DNA of 64,000 nt from Cinclus cinclus (Eukaryota > Chordata > Aves > Passeriformes > Cinclidae), in contig NC_085048.1 of assembly GCF_963662255.1 (NCBI RefSeq), forward strand, positions 102,964,229 to 103,028,228, in the 5' to 3' direction. The translations under genes were made by a program, and so were the position numbers. Below, in pieces: positions 40,601-52,585 of this stretch; the first letter of the stretch is position 1; each line of letters opens with the position of its first letter. The notes beneath the pieces are model-generated. The model did not search any database, had not been told where the DNA came from, and saw only the letters and a list, made by a program, of their open reading frames with translations.

Positions 40601-43600
40601 TTGGCATTGTTGGTTCTCTTCCTTTCTGACACTGCAGATGTGTTTCTGCTAAACCATTATATGTTTAGCATTGGCTTCCATTAAAACCACATTAAGACTG
40701 TGGGAAGAGCTTTGTCACAGCAGTGAATCCCTAAGAAGAGCTGTGTGTGACATATCAGGACAAAATTGTTATTTCAGTGTTTGAGCAGTGACAGCATGAG
40801 GCATAGAACCCCTTTGGAAATGGGAAAAACTGGGGATTGCTACAAGGCTCCTTCATTACCCATTTGGTGTTGGTGAGCAAAGGGTTGTGCTGAGGTGAGG
40901 ATTTTGCTAGAGCTGGGAATGGAGTTGCTCCCTAGCCAGGGAGGAATGATGGCCATTGCATGAAAGGAATGCCATAATTAGCTTCCACAGACTGTACGGG
41001 AGTGCTGGTGTGGAATATGTCCCTAAACCAGAAATGTACTGTCTCTGGTGTCAGGAAGAGTGCTGTTAATACTTCCCTTCCTCAGAACTCAGGAGAAGTT
41101 ATAAGTTCTGCCCAGATAAAGGCTGAAATGGGGATATTTTGAGTGGAAAACTGTTGGCTTCAGATTTTATTTCCTCCACTCTTGTTGAGGGTACACAATA
41201 AATCTTCTCTGGTTATTTTCACTTGAGGCAATGATGCACCAGACTGATGTGTTAAAGCTTCCCCAGTACAATAAATAGCCTCAATTTACTTTTTTAGCAA
41301 GCCTGCTAATTTTTATGGATTTCTAGAACTGTTTAGAAACTGAGGAATAGCTGTATGATGGAAAGGGATATAACTCCCTCACCCCTCCCCCCAAGCACAG
41401 GACCTTCAGAATATCTCCAGTGAACAAGCAGACAGACCAGTGCATTTATATCAGAGAAGTGAGACCTGTCACAACTGGTCCTTCCTCAGCTGCAACTGGT
41501 ACAGCACTGTTGTCTTGGGCCACATTCAAAAGTTTTGTAGGTGACTGGGGTGGCACTTTGCATCCTCTAGTCCAGACTGGAGATTTTTGCTCTGAGCCCT
41601 TTGAGCAAAAAGGAGATGAAATATGGTTTCTTTTTGCTCAGAGGGGCCCAAAGGTCTTGGAAGAAAATCAATTTGCTTGAGAGATTTCGCAAGGAGAGCT
41701 CTCAGCTGGTGGCTGGCCTCTCTCCAAACTCTCCCCTGTCCAGGGATAGGCAGGATAATTTAGCAGATCTTTTTGCAGCAGAGTGGGATAACATATTCGT
41801 GGATGTCCAGGTGACTGAAGAACTCAGTGCGTCAGAGCACATGGGAGAAGAAATCTGTTTGTTTTTGGCTCTTCCTTCCTGTGAAGACAAGGAATGTGTT
41901 TCACTCTGTCCTGTGGCAGGCACCAGTTCAAAGTCACTTTGAAACAGGGCAATGGAAAGCACAGAGATGGTCCACAAATGTCCAAACATTGATTTCTCTC
42001 AGAAGTGCCCAATATTTCCCTTCAGTATGTGGATGTACCATGACTGATTTTTTTATTACCAGCTAGCTGATTTTTCCATTTCATCAGGTTTTTTTTCTTA
42101 CTGCTTTAACTTTTTAATCTTCTTATCACCTCTAGCTATGTGTGGTTTGGTGTTTTTAAATGAAATTTCAACACTACTCTTTTTCAAGAGAAAGCATTGG
42201 TGTTGCTTTAGCAGCCTTGCAGACATACAGCTATTACTGGTGTAACACAGCAATGGAATAATGTGACTCTCCCTGAACCCTTCTCTCTGTTTGTTTTTAC
42301 TGTCACTGTGTGTCTTGGGATTTAAGGATCTGTGAAAACCTTCCCTGTGTGCAGTCCCTGGGAGGAGCCAGTGTGTGCTGGCACAGGTTGCCCTGCTCTG
42401 GTGGATAGATGAGTTTTTTAGTTCTCTCCCATCTGAGTTAGTGGCTGTGATAGGAAAACCAAAAAAAGAGGGAAAAGGGGCTCTTCCCCATCTCCAGCTG
42501 CACCATGTCAGCCCTGCCTTCAGCTCTTTGAACACCTTGTGCTGTCTCAGGATATTGTTGCAAGAAGCAAATTTCTTGTATGAATGTGCCTGGTGGTGCT
42601 GGCAATGAAACCTGTGGTTTATGTTGCATTTGTAGGATGGAAGCTAATTTAAATTCATTACCCTTTCATGAAGTTTGTTCCATGGGGCTTTCATTCACTG
42701 TTGTCTGTGGGATCCAAATAAATGAGAGTCCTGGAATATCAGAAGAAGTGTAACCACAAGAATTACGCATTTCCTTGTTTAGCAGAGAAATTATAAAATC
42801 ATTCTGACTATGTGGGAATACAATTACAGAATGCAAGTTGTAAATCCTAAGTTTCCAGCCTCATGTCTAACCTGCATTTGGAGGAATCTTGTCATTGTCC
42901 TGCTTGGGAGAGGCAAACACCTGAAAATTCCTGCTGTGAGGGCTTCCTGCTGTGGAGGTCCCACAGGGCAGTGGGACAGATCTTGGGAAGGGTAGTGCAG
43001 AGCAGGCTCTGGCATTGCACGTTTAAGGGCGGTTGTTGGTTCTTCAGATGATTTTATATAAAGTCAGGGGTGATTTAGCAGAGCTGACTGTGCCCTGAGG
43101 AAGAGAAAGGAGTGACTGACCTGGGAGGATCTTTCCCTACTCTCTTTTCTGTGATACTGTTCCTGTTTCAATCCTCTGGGACCCAAAACTGTGCAGCATT
43201 TTGTATTAGAGTCAGCCTGAGAGAAGGTTACTGAATGGAAAACAAGGTCTTCCAAGAGTGTGGGAAATGAATTTGCAGAAAGTACTGGAGTATTACTTGA
43301 CATTATTAACTTGTGCTTTTAATCGTAAAGGAATGCACCTGAGAAACTTGATGGTATCCTCCTCTTCCCTGGTTAAAAATGGCATAAGAACATGTAAGAA
43401 AAATAACTTCAGCCCCTTCTGCCCCATCTCTGTCACAGGTGCAATGGGGTAACAGATTAACAACTCAATATTTTCTTTAGAGCCTCCCTTCTCTTCCCAA
43501 AGGCAGCCATGTGTCCCCCTGTCCCTATATTACACAGAGAGGACAGCCCTTAGCTGCCACCTCTCCAGTGCTACCAGAGCTGTGCCAATTAAAAAGGCTT

Positions 43601-44604
43601 TTCTGGATTTATTATGGAAGGGTTACTTACACCTAGTGACATTTCTGCTGGCTGCTGTTAAAATCCTCTCAACTCTAAAGTCAGCAGCTTCATCTCAGAG
43701 TAACAAACAAAACTGCTACTGAAGAAAATGTCTTCTGAAGTGTTGAACGTAAAATTGTTTAATGGTAAATAATACAGCCTGCAAAGTTATGCTGGGAAAA
43801 TGGACTAAAAGGAGAAATCACATTTAATGTTCTTTGGGCTTTTGCTCTCTGCAGTTACAGGAATTGATCATGCACAGAAGGGTCAGAAAACTCAAGGGAG
43901 ACAAACACCAACACATCTCAGGAACAAGAAAGACAAAGGTTTCAGAAAAATGTTCTTTCCTTTTACTTTCTAGTTGTTCTGCTTATTATTTTTTTGTTGT
44001 TGTTGGGGTTCTTTTGTCTGTTTGTTTGTTTTTTTAAAGAACAATGCATTTCTTTTATCTTCCCCTCTTCCTTCCTTTTCATCTTCTTTCTTAAATGTCT
44101 CATTTATTTCTGCTGTGGAGTTGTGCAAGATGAAATGTTGTCAGCCTGTGCTGATGAATACCTCTCTGCAAACCTTATGTAATCCATCCCAGCCCCAAAT
44201 TAGGTTAGTGCAGAAATAGAGCTTTACACCTTTGAACTGCCAATTCTGCAGCAAAAAGCAGCTGCTGGCATTGAGTGCCAGGCCAGGCTGTGCCAGCACA
44301 GTCAGGAAGACATTGCACTAAGTTTTGGGACACAGAAACGAGGAGTTGCAGCTACTTATCCTATATCCTTTGGAAGTTCTCTACCAATTTATTAACTCTG
44401 AATCAGCTCCACTTTTTTCATAGTGACAAAGGTGGAAAATTTCAGCATTTCCAAGACCATACTCAATAATGAAACTAATTTTTCTAGTTCTCCACTTAAC
44501 GCATTGTTTTTACTGGCTAACTCTGGAGTATAGCAGGCAGACTTCTGTGTAATTCCGTTATTGCCAAAGCCCGGATTGTCAGCTGCATGTTTGAGTGGGG
44601 GGAC
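37669..44604. other. Noncoding DNA, no recognisable gene
   Basis: The largest open frame (minus, 38773-39276, 167 codons) has no recognisable domain and fits chance expectation. A run of 14 C at 38293-38306 and a T/G-rich stretch at 43987-44037 are the only repeats I see. Confidence 0.7.
38293..38306. repeat. Poly(C) run of 14
   Basis: Fourteen consecutive C; a mononucleotide tract and likely length polymorphism. Confidence 0.95.
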
Positions 44605-44670
44605 ACAAAATCAGAAGGGACCCACAAGGATCATGCAAGTCCAACTCCTAGGCTGGACAGGTTGCATTTG
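44605..44670 (-). mobile_element. CR1 LINE 3' end fragment
   Basis: Read on the minus strand, this matches the conserved tail of avian CR1 elements. On the plus strand the diagnostic phrases are AGAAGGGACCCACAAGGATC at 44613-44632 and GTCCAACTCCT shortly after. CR1 is a non-LTR retrotransposon whose copies are usually 5'-truncated and end in short ATTCTRTGA-type repeats. The terminal repeats are poorly preserved here, so the copy is old. More diverged CR1 sequence may extend rightward toward about 45000, where phrases around 44853-44885 and 44985-45010 vaguely resemble CR1 interior sequence. I could not fix that boundary. Confidence 0.75.
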
Positions 44671-47600
44671 CAGCAGTGTAGGTGCAGTTTAGGCTGACTC
44701 TATTGAGATTATCATCCTTTGTGCTCCATGCAGGAGCAGCTAGGGTAGTTTGTGCATCCAAAGCCATCCAGGGAATGGACTTTTACAAGAAAGGCTGACA
44801 GGGCTGCTGCACTTGGATTTTTCTTGGTTAGTTAAAAAAATGCTTGCTGCTTCCACAACATCCCTAGGGAATCCCTCAAAACCAGACAGGCTGCTCATTA
44901 TTTTTCACTGGCCATGACCACTGTTCTGTGTTAAGGCAATTTATTATTTCCATGTTTGCTGTCAGAGAAGGGTTTGTTTTGTCTTATTTTAAACCTCCTT
45001 GAAGCCTGTGCATAAACGTTCACCTGTTGCTCTGTGGCAGGTAAACAGAATTGAGCCTTTTATATGCTATGGGAATAAGATGGAAATGCTACACTGAGGA
45101 TGCAAGCAAACAAAATAGGATTATTGATTGATCTCTTGAAAAATGTATGTGCATTTCTCCTGGACCTACCGTGAAATGAAGAAATCCGAATAAATGCACA
45201 TCCCTGAATCTCTCCCCTCTGCTACTTACTTAGATATTTGCCTCCTCCTCATATGTTAGGGCAGCAGCAGCAAAATGCATTAGAAAACAGAAGTACAAGT
45301 AAGGACTGCAAGGAACAAAAAACTCTTGGAGGTGGTGTTGGAGTAAATAGTCCTCTCCCAAAATGGCTTCTGGCTGCAAACAAGGAATCAGAGAGAAAAT
45401 AGGGAAAGTGCTTTTCACAGAAGTAATCCAGGGAAACCATACGCTACAACTTTCTTGTAGGCCAATCACAAAAGATAAAATGTGTCCTATCTCTAGAAGA
45501 CATGGGAAGGTGTTTTTTTCTTTTTTTTTTTCAGGTTAGGTGCATGTGCATAGGCCACACCTGATTTTCCAGATGCTTTCTGCAAGCAGAATACTTGGAC
45601 TGGCTGCAGGGTAGAGGCCTGAGGATGGTTCAGGAAAAGGGCCATGTCCAGTGTGGAGCCAGAGGAAGACTTGGGGGCTGCCTTGGTAAAGCCTACATTT
45701 CCAAATATTCCAGTTTTCCTTGCTCTGTCACATGCCAAGTGCCCGAGCAAAGGGATCTGCTTTTCTCTTCCCCATTTCTCTGTTTGCTGCCTCTCACTAG
45801 AGAATTATTAAGTAACAAATACATAGACACACAGTCTCATTAAATGAAGAAGGACTAAGTAACTGCACATTATTGACTTCAGTAGTTCATAACTTCACAT
45901 CTTCTATTGCTTTTGAATCTGGGGAATCCCAGCTTTGGATCTGAGCTTTGCCTGCAGGTCTTCTCCCACATGAAGGAGCCTTTCAATTAGAGCTGCCTTC
46001 AGCACAGGTTATAATGCGATGCTTCTGGCCTGCTCAAGGTACTTTTACTGGAATGAAACCCAAAAGTCCTGTTTTATGACATGCCTGTCAGCTCCTTAAT
46101 ATAGGAAGTGGAAGGGGGCTGATGGACGCCATTGGGATGCTCAGCAGTTAAAGTCCTATGGTTCTGTATTTAAGGTTCAGGGATGAGGGAGGGAGACAGC
46201 ACCAAAGGGAGAGTGAATGTGGCTGATTCCGTGGTGCTAATATTCCTCAAAGAGCATAAATGGGCTAAAGGGAAGCCACTTGGGAAGGAAGTTTTGCATA
46301 GAAAAAAGATTACAGAAAGCTGAGGAAAGAAAGGCAGAGCAAGGCCCTGGTCCTGGCCCAGTTAGGGGATGCTAATGTGGCTCTCAGCTATTCAAAGCCA
46401 AAAAAGGAAGAGATGAGGAGGCTGTGCCACCTCAGGAGGGATGCTCATGAAGAAGGGGAAACATTAAACCAATTTGCAATTGTGTCAGACAAAAGGCATA
46501 AAGGAAGGAAACTGCAAATGAGAATGCAGTCATAAAGAGCAATGATCAGGTCAATGCTATTTTTAGTTTTCATAAACTAAAATTTCATAAACTATTAAAT
46601 GCCATTATAGTTTCCATGGTTCTATTTAGGAAGAAAAGGGGTGAAGGAAAATGGGGTAAATTCCTCTTTGCCATCAGGCAAGGGTTAAGGAAAACTTGAA
46701 CCCTTCTCTCTTACTTCTCACTTTCTAAAATCTGCTAAAAAGTTGCATTTCCCCCCTCCCCCCCCATTTCTGTTTGTTCAGTCCAGGCCTAAGATAAAAT
46801 TACCTGCTATTTTTGTCATATGTCAGTGGTGGTGTTTCTCCTATTTATGAGAAGATGGAGATGGCCCTCCTCGCAGGCAATTCACTCATCTGGAATAACT
46901 GGGGAGTTCATTCCCTCTCTCTCCTTATTAATGAGTGCTTGGGTTGGTTTATTGCAGGTGTTGGGAAGTGCTGGGTTTGAGGTGGGGCAAGTCAGAAGCT
47001 GCCACAAAAGCTGTGGAGAGGATGGCAAATAGCAGGAAAGGGAAGGTGAGAAAAATGGGAATGTGAGCCTGACACATCCACAGAGGGTTTAGCTGAGGGG
47101 GTGGGAGAAGGAGTCTGCAGGACAGCACTCCTGCTGCACTGGACACACACCCCTCAGAGCTCAGGGGAGGCTTCCCATGTATGGAAACAGCTGAGGCGGC
47201 TCCAGGGGTCCGTGTCTCTTGTGTGGATTCCTTTCTTTTAGCACTCCACTGCTGCTGTATTTGACTTTTCACACAATTAACTACCGTCTTGTTGGATTTT
47301 GACATGAGAACATTTCTCCCCACTACTCAAATGCCCATCTCACAAAGATTGTCAAAAATCTAACTATGAGTAATTACCCTATCAGACGTCTCATGGTGAC
47401 ATCTCTGATGTCATCAGATGACTGTGACTGTAAGGGACACTGAGCACTTGGAACACTGCCAGCATTCCAGAGCTATTTGTGTGCCCTGCCCGGGAGGAAT
47501 CCTGTGGTGGGCACCATCAATACCATCCTGAGAGGAGCTTCCTGCTGGAGCTGGAGGAAGCCTGCGGCATTGGCAGCTCACCCCGGGCAAAACTTCAGGT

Positions 47601-48221
47601 TTGGGCAATGTGAGAGCCTTCTTTTGCTCCTTATTCCCATTTTTGCTTGAATTCCTGCTGAGCCCCTGAGTCTTTTTGCTTGAGCACATCTGGGTCAGCT
47701 TCTGTCCTCATGTGGGCTTTGGTTCAGCTCTGGGTTTAAGCAGGTTTTCATGAGAACAGCTGAAGGGAGAGACCGGCCCGGGGAAGCTGCTGGAACTAAG
47801 AATATTTTCAGATCTCGTGGGCTGTGTCAGCAGAGGGGGCAAAAAGGATACCAATCACAAGAACAACTCTCTTCCCTGTCTTGTTGAAACAAACCTCTTT
47901 TCTTCTAGGACAAAGCCATTCCTTTTTATACAGCAAATCAGGCCGTTTTGTTGTTTTAATGGATTTATAAATTTAATTTGCTATTAGCAGTAACTCCACC
48001 ACTGTGATGTTAAATGGCAGGAAATCGGCCTGCTCTGTTGCAGCCACCTCTTACTAGAAGTACCTTTGCTCTTCTCTTCTGAGAGGCTGTGTTTTGTAAT
48101 GCTCAGAACAAGGACATCGCAGAGAATCTTAATTCAGTTCAGTTTAAAAGCTAAAGTAGAGCAATTGATTGTTTTGTTCTGATGATGACAGACTCCCAGA
48201 AGAAAATCCTGAAACATCTGT
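44671..48221. other. Noncoding DNA, no recognisable gene
   Basis: Unique-looking sequence, perhaps with diverged CR1 remains at its left edge. It contains C-rich and T-rich short tracts (46751-46765 and 45514-45531) and two stretches with transcription-factor-like motifs (47340-47440 and 47925-48030), described under findings. No gene is recognised. Confidence 0.65.
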
Positions 48222-48470
48222 CAGAGCCAAGGGGGAATGGCTTTAAACTGACAGAGGGTGTGTTTAGATTCAATATTAGGAAGAAATTATTCCCTGGGAT
48301 GGTGGAGAAGAACAGGCTGCCCAGAGAAGCTGAGGCTGCCTCATCCCTGGAAGTGTCCAAGGCCAGGTTGGACAGGGCTTGGAGCAACCTGGGATAGTGG
48401 GAGGTGTCCCTGCCCATGGCACGGGGTAGAATGGGATGATCTTTGAGGTCCATCTCACTCAATCTATGAT
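48222..48470 (+). mobile_element. CR1 LINE 3' end, 5'-truncated
   Basis: About 250 bp follow the CR1 tail closely and in order. A GAGCCAAGGGG-type start is followed by GGAAGAAATTATTCCCTG, then GAACAGGCTGCCCAGAGAAG, CATCCCTGGAAGTGTCCAAG, GCCAGGTTGGACAGGGCTTG and GTGTCCCTGCCCATGGCA, ending in a TCTATGAT remnant of the terminal repeats. This covers only the end of the reverse-transcriptase ORF and the 3' UTR, so it cannot mobilise itself. Good preservation suggests a relatively young avian subfamily, which I cannot name from sequence alone. The short open frames across it are not genes. Confidence 0.93.
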
Positions 48471-48984
48471 ATTTGTAATTAAAAGACAAATCACAGTCTT
48501 TGTTTTAGAACACTGGTGGAGGTTTGGAGGCTGCTCAAAAGAGATTTTTGCTTTTATTTTCAACTTTGGATTTGGCACTATAGGTACAGTCCTGTGGCAT
48601 GACCTGAAGTATCTTTATCCTTCACAAATCAGACAATCTGCTAAAATATTCTCGTTTGGTTCACTCTTTTATTAGTAGTAATTTTTTTTCTCTAAATAAA
48701 ACAGCTTCATTTTGAATGGATTGATGCTCTGCATAGAGTGAATTTTGAGGTTTTTGCTTAGACAAAGTTTTCAGAGTCACTCCATTGCAATGGAGGTTTC
48801 CTGAGCCTAGAGCTTTGCTTAGTGGCATTGTCAGAACAGTGGGATCCTGTGAGGGAGACACATTGTGGCAAGGACAGCAGGGAGGTCAGCCCAGAGAACT
48901 CTGTGAACTGAAAGCTCTGTAGGCAAAGAACACGTTGCAGAAAGGCAGGGGAAAACTTCAATGAAATATCAGCAGAACAGCTGA

Positions 48985-49030
48985 AAACAAACAAACAAAC
49001 AACAATAACAATGAAACAAAACAAAAAACC
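48985..49030. repeat. (CAAA)n-like microsatellite
   Basis: Irregular CAAA, CAATAA and ACAAAA units; simple repeat. Confidence 0.85.
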
Positions 49031-52000
49031 AAAAGTTATGAAATCTTCCATAACGGATTAATCTGGAATTGTGACTAATGCATCGTTCTGGTACTCAGTG
49101 AAAGAAACCTCAACTTCAAATTTATTATATTTTCTTTTGCACATGTGGTTTTCATAGGTGCTGGAAAAGTTAGTGACACAGAAATCTCAATATTGCTGAC
49201 TTGCCAAGACAAAGATAAATCACATTCTGCTCATCTTTACTTTTTGTCCTTTTTTGTGTTACTTTTGCTTTCTTGAGCAGATTTTGTCTTTGAACCAGTT
49301 CCCAATAAATGACTATTCACAACACCAGAACTGCGCATGATTTCAGCTGGCACTGCCAGGCTCTGGCTCCACAGCACAGGACATGAAGTAAATAATAAGT
49401 AAAACTTGCCTCTTAGCTGGGCAGGCTTGTAGCCACTTCATTAGGTGTGTACAGCTGCTGACAGTGTGATGCTGATTTTGAAGTTAATAATGAGCTCAAA
49501 CAGTTTGTAGCATTTCGTGTGTTTTCCTTGAAATGTGCTCTAAAAGCATTTGACTCTAAAATGGCTTTTTTTTTTTTAATTTCATGGGGAAAAAATACCA
49601 AGTCTTCCTGGTGAAAATAAATTGGTAACATGACCTGAGTGCTTCCTAACGACTGAAACCAGAGGACAAAAAAATAATAGTGTCTGTATCTCAGTCACCT
49701 GCTCCCTAAGCAAAACTGTTTTGTCTCTTGTATTGTTCATGGGTTTAAAATTTTTAAACTCATTGGACAAATCCAACCAAAGTTTGCAAGGAAGATGAGC
49801 AGAAATCTCATAAATTATTAGGTTGTTAAAAATTTAATGAAATGAAGCAGATGGAAGTAACCAACCTGCTGCAAGTCCAACCCACGTACAAGATTCCAGT
49901 CAGGATTTTTTACTATACATGCAAAATTCTATGTTGGCGAATTTGACCAATGTACTCTGGGAAAAGACCCCAGTGATGTCTCTGCCAATCTGCTGAAAGA
50001 TACAAATCAATATGAGCAAGATTTTATTGGGTCATGAAACAGCCTGGTCCTAAAAGGTGTCTATTGTTCTTTTGTAAGTCTCCTGGATTTTTTCTTGTTT
50101 TTTTTTTTTTAAGTAGGTGATCTCATTGTATTTTGGAGAATTGCAAATTCTAAGGTTTGGAATGTTTCCTGATTAAAATAACAAACCCATTTCAGTCTAC
50201 CAAGCTTCAACAAGTTTCACAGGAACTATGCCTGCAATTAGGATTACTTTACCAAATGCAATGACCTCTGGAGCAAGAAGGGCTTTCCCAGTCATGGGCC
50301 ATCCCTGTGATGCAGGTTTGGAGAGAAAAATATTTACTGAGGAGAAGGGATATGACAGCACTTTGCTGAATTCAAGGAACTGTGTGTAAATAAAGATACC
50401 CTCTGCTGCCACAGCCCAATTATAACATTGATGTGCGTGATCTGAAAATTATATACTGTGAAAATAATCCCCAGCTACAGATCCGCCTCTGACTAACTCT
50501 CCTTGATTTCAGACACATGGAGGATAATTGCATGCTCCAACAGAGATCTTAATTTTAATTATCCCAGAAGAAAAGCCTTTATAAAGCAGATTTCACTGCA
50601 GGGCACTAAACCGAGCCTGTGAGGGACAGGGAACAGAAGAATGGTCTGTATCCTATTTTGTGCCACCAAGTCCCAGAGTGAAACCCCATGGCTGAGGGCA
50701 CGAGCAGGGTTTTTGCCAGGCCTTGCCTGAGAGAGCAGCAGAGGTCAGGCACAGGAGCATCTCGGATGGCTTTGTGGGTTTGAACACCCTTGTGGCCTGT
50801 GCACCTGCAGGTGAACATCAGGCCCAGGTGCAGTGGGTGAGTTTGCATGAGAAAAAACCCATTAACTCTGCTTTGCCTTAATTGCCATTATCAGTTCTCT
50901 GCAAGGGAAAGCTTTTCTTTCTGGAAATATGGGCCAAATACTGTTACTTTCTTAAAAATCACTTTACTGGAAAGTAGCAATAATTGCAAACATCCCCAAA
51001 CAAAAATGCTGAAGGGTTTTCTTTTACTGAAAGGATAAGAAAACACAGTGTGCTCTTGCTGTCAGACATCGCAGTAAGGCTGGGAAAGCATCTCCTGTAG
51101 GATTATTCCATTTCTGTGGTAATTTTGCAGGCATTTATGTAAGTGTATCTGAGCTACTCTTTGATTGGCAAGGCTGGGCTGAACTGTGTATTTCCTGCCT
51201 GCAGCAGAGAAATTCTCGAGTAAGTAAATACACTGCCTTGATGTTTTCTGAGCATTGTTGATATTGCCAAATTACACGTTTTGGTGAACAAGCTGAGAGT
51301 TCAGCATGTCCTCTGTCTTTTTCTCCAGCTCTTTTAAAGCAGCACCTCTGTGTTCCCCAGCAGGGGCTGGCTGTGAAGTTAATGAAGGACAAGTTTGGGA
51401 TGACTCACCGGCTGTTTGTTCCTGTGCATACACTGTATATTCATTACCCTCCCCTACAAGCTGGTTCCCGACCCCACCGTTCTGAGTCAGGCTGATGTTT
51501 TGAAACGAGGGAGTTTTGTGGGGAAAATGAGTATGCTGGTGGTTCCATGTACTGACAAAAGGTTGGTTCTTCCCCTGGCTCGGGAAAGGAGCTGCTGCAT
51601 AATAAATTGCCAGTGTTTGAACTCAGGAGAAAAAGCATGGCAATAACCCTAATAAAAATATTCAGTTCGCTGCTTTTATAGACAGGCCTGACTCAGTGTG
51701 GATGTTCAAGCCTTAAAAACACAGGTTGAGCTACTTGAAGCATTCAGTTGTGATTCAAATTAAAAGAATTATTTGAACAAATAACTCCAAAGTTGCAACC
51801 TGATCAAGCACAGCAGCAGGACTTGCTGCTGCCTGAATCTCTGTGTGGGATGTGCCTTCCCATCTCCTCTGGGCATTGTGTTTCCTCTCTGTGTGGAAAA
51901 CCACTTGATAACAAACATCCTTGGGGCAGAGAACATTGATTTGCTTTATTTAAAGCAGAGATCAGTGGGACCTTATGGAAGGAGGGGGGAAGCTCCTTCC

Positions 52001-52560
52001 CTTGGAGATTCATGGGATTTGCTCGAGAGTGACCAAGAAACTGGGAGATTGCTGGGAGGTGCAGAGCCAGTTTTGTAAGGAATAGGTGAAATTTCTGGAG
52101 TTTCCCATTGCTGGGTAGGAATTTTGTGTATTTTCTTGGCCATTCAGGAGGTGATGGAGATGGCTGGGAAGTACAAGCTCCCTGCACAGGGAGGGAACTC
52201 AAAGCTCCTGCACCAGGGTGCAGGACAGACCTGTGCTGTTCAATGTGTCACCTTATCTTGGGATAGCCTGATCACTTCCTCCTCTGTGTTTTCCAGGTAC
52301 ACTGCACTGTGATCAAGGTTGGGCTCAAATTCTGGAGTCCTGTTTGAACTCGATCCTCTTTGAACTGTATGACCTCTAATGAAAGCTGGGAAGTTTGGAG
52401 AGGAAAACAGCTTATCTTTTCCTTCTCCTTGCTGGATCGATGCCCTTATTTTGTTTCAGATCATTCAGCTTTATTTTTGGCAGAGAAAAGTTATTTATTC
52501 AGCATTCAAATGTTTGGTCAGCTAATTAATTTTTTATATGCAGGAGCTTTGAATATTGCC

Positions 52561-52585
52561 TTTTTTTTTTTTTTTTTTTTTTTTT
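52561..52585. repeat. Poly(T) run of 25
   Basis: Twenty-five T followed by five C. I looked for a minus-strand retrocopy with a poly(A) tail here. I found no AATAAA just upstream on that strand, no gene-like body and no flanking duplication. Confidence 0.95.

Noticed and set aside
47830..47850. CAGCAGAGGGGGC resembling a CTCF site
   Set aside because: Aligning it to the CTCF core leaves several mismatches at key positions.
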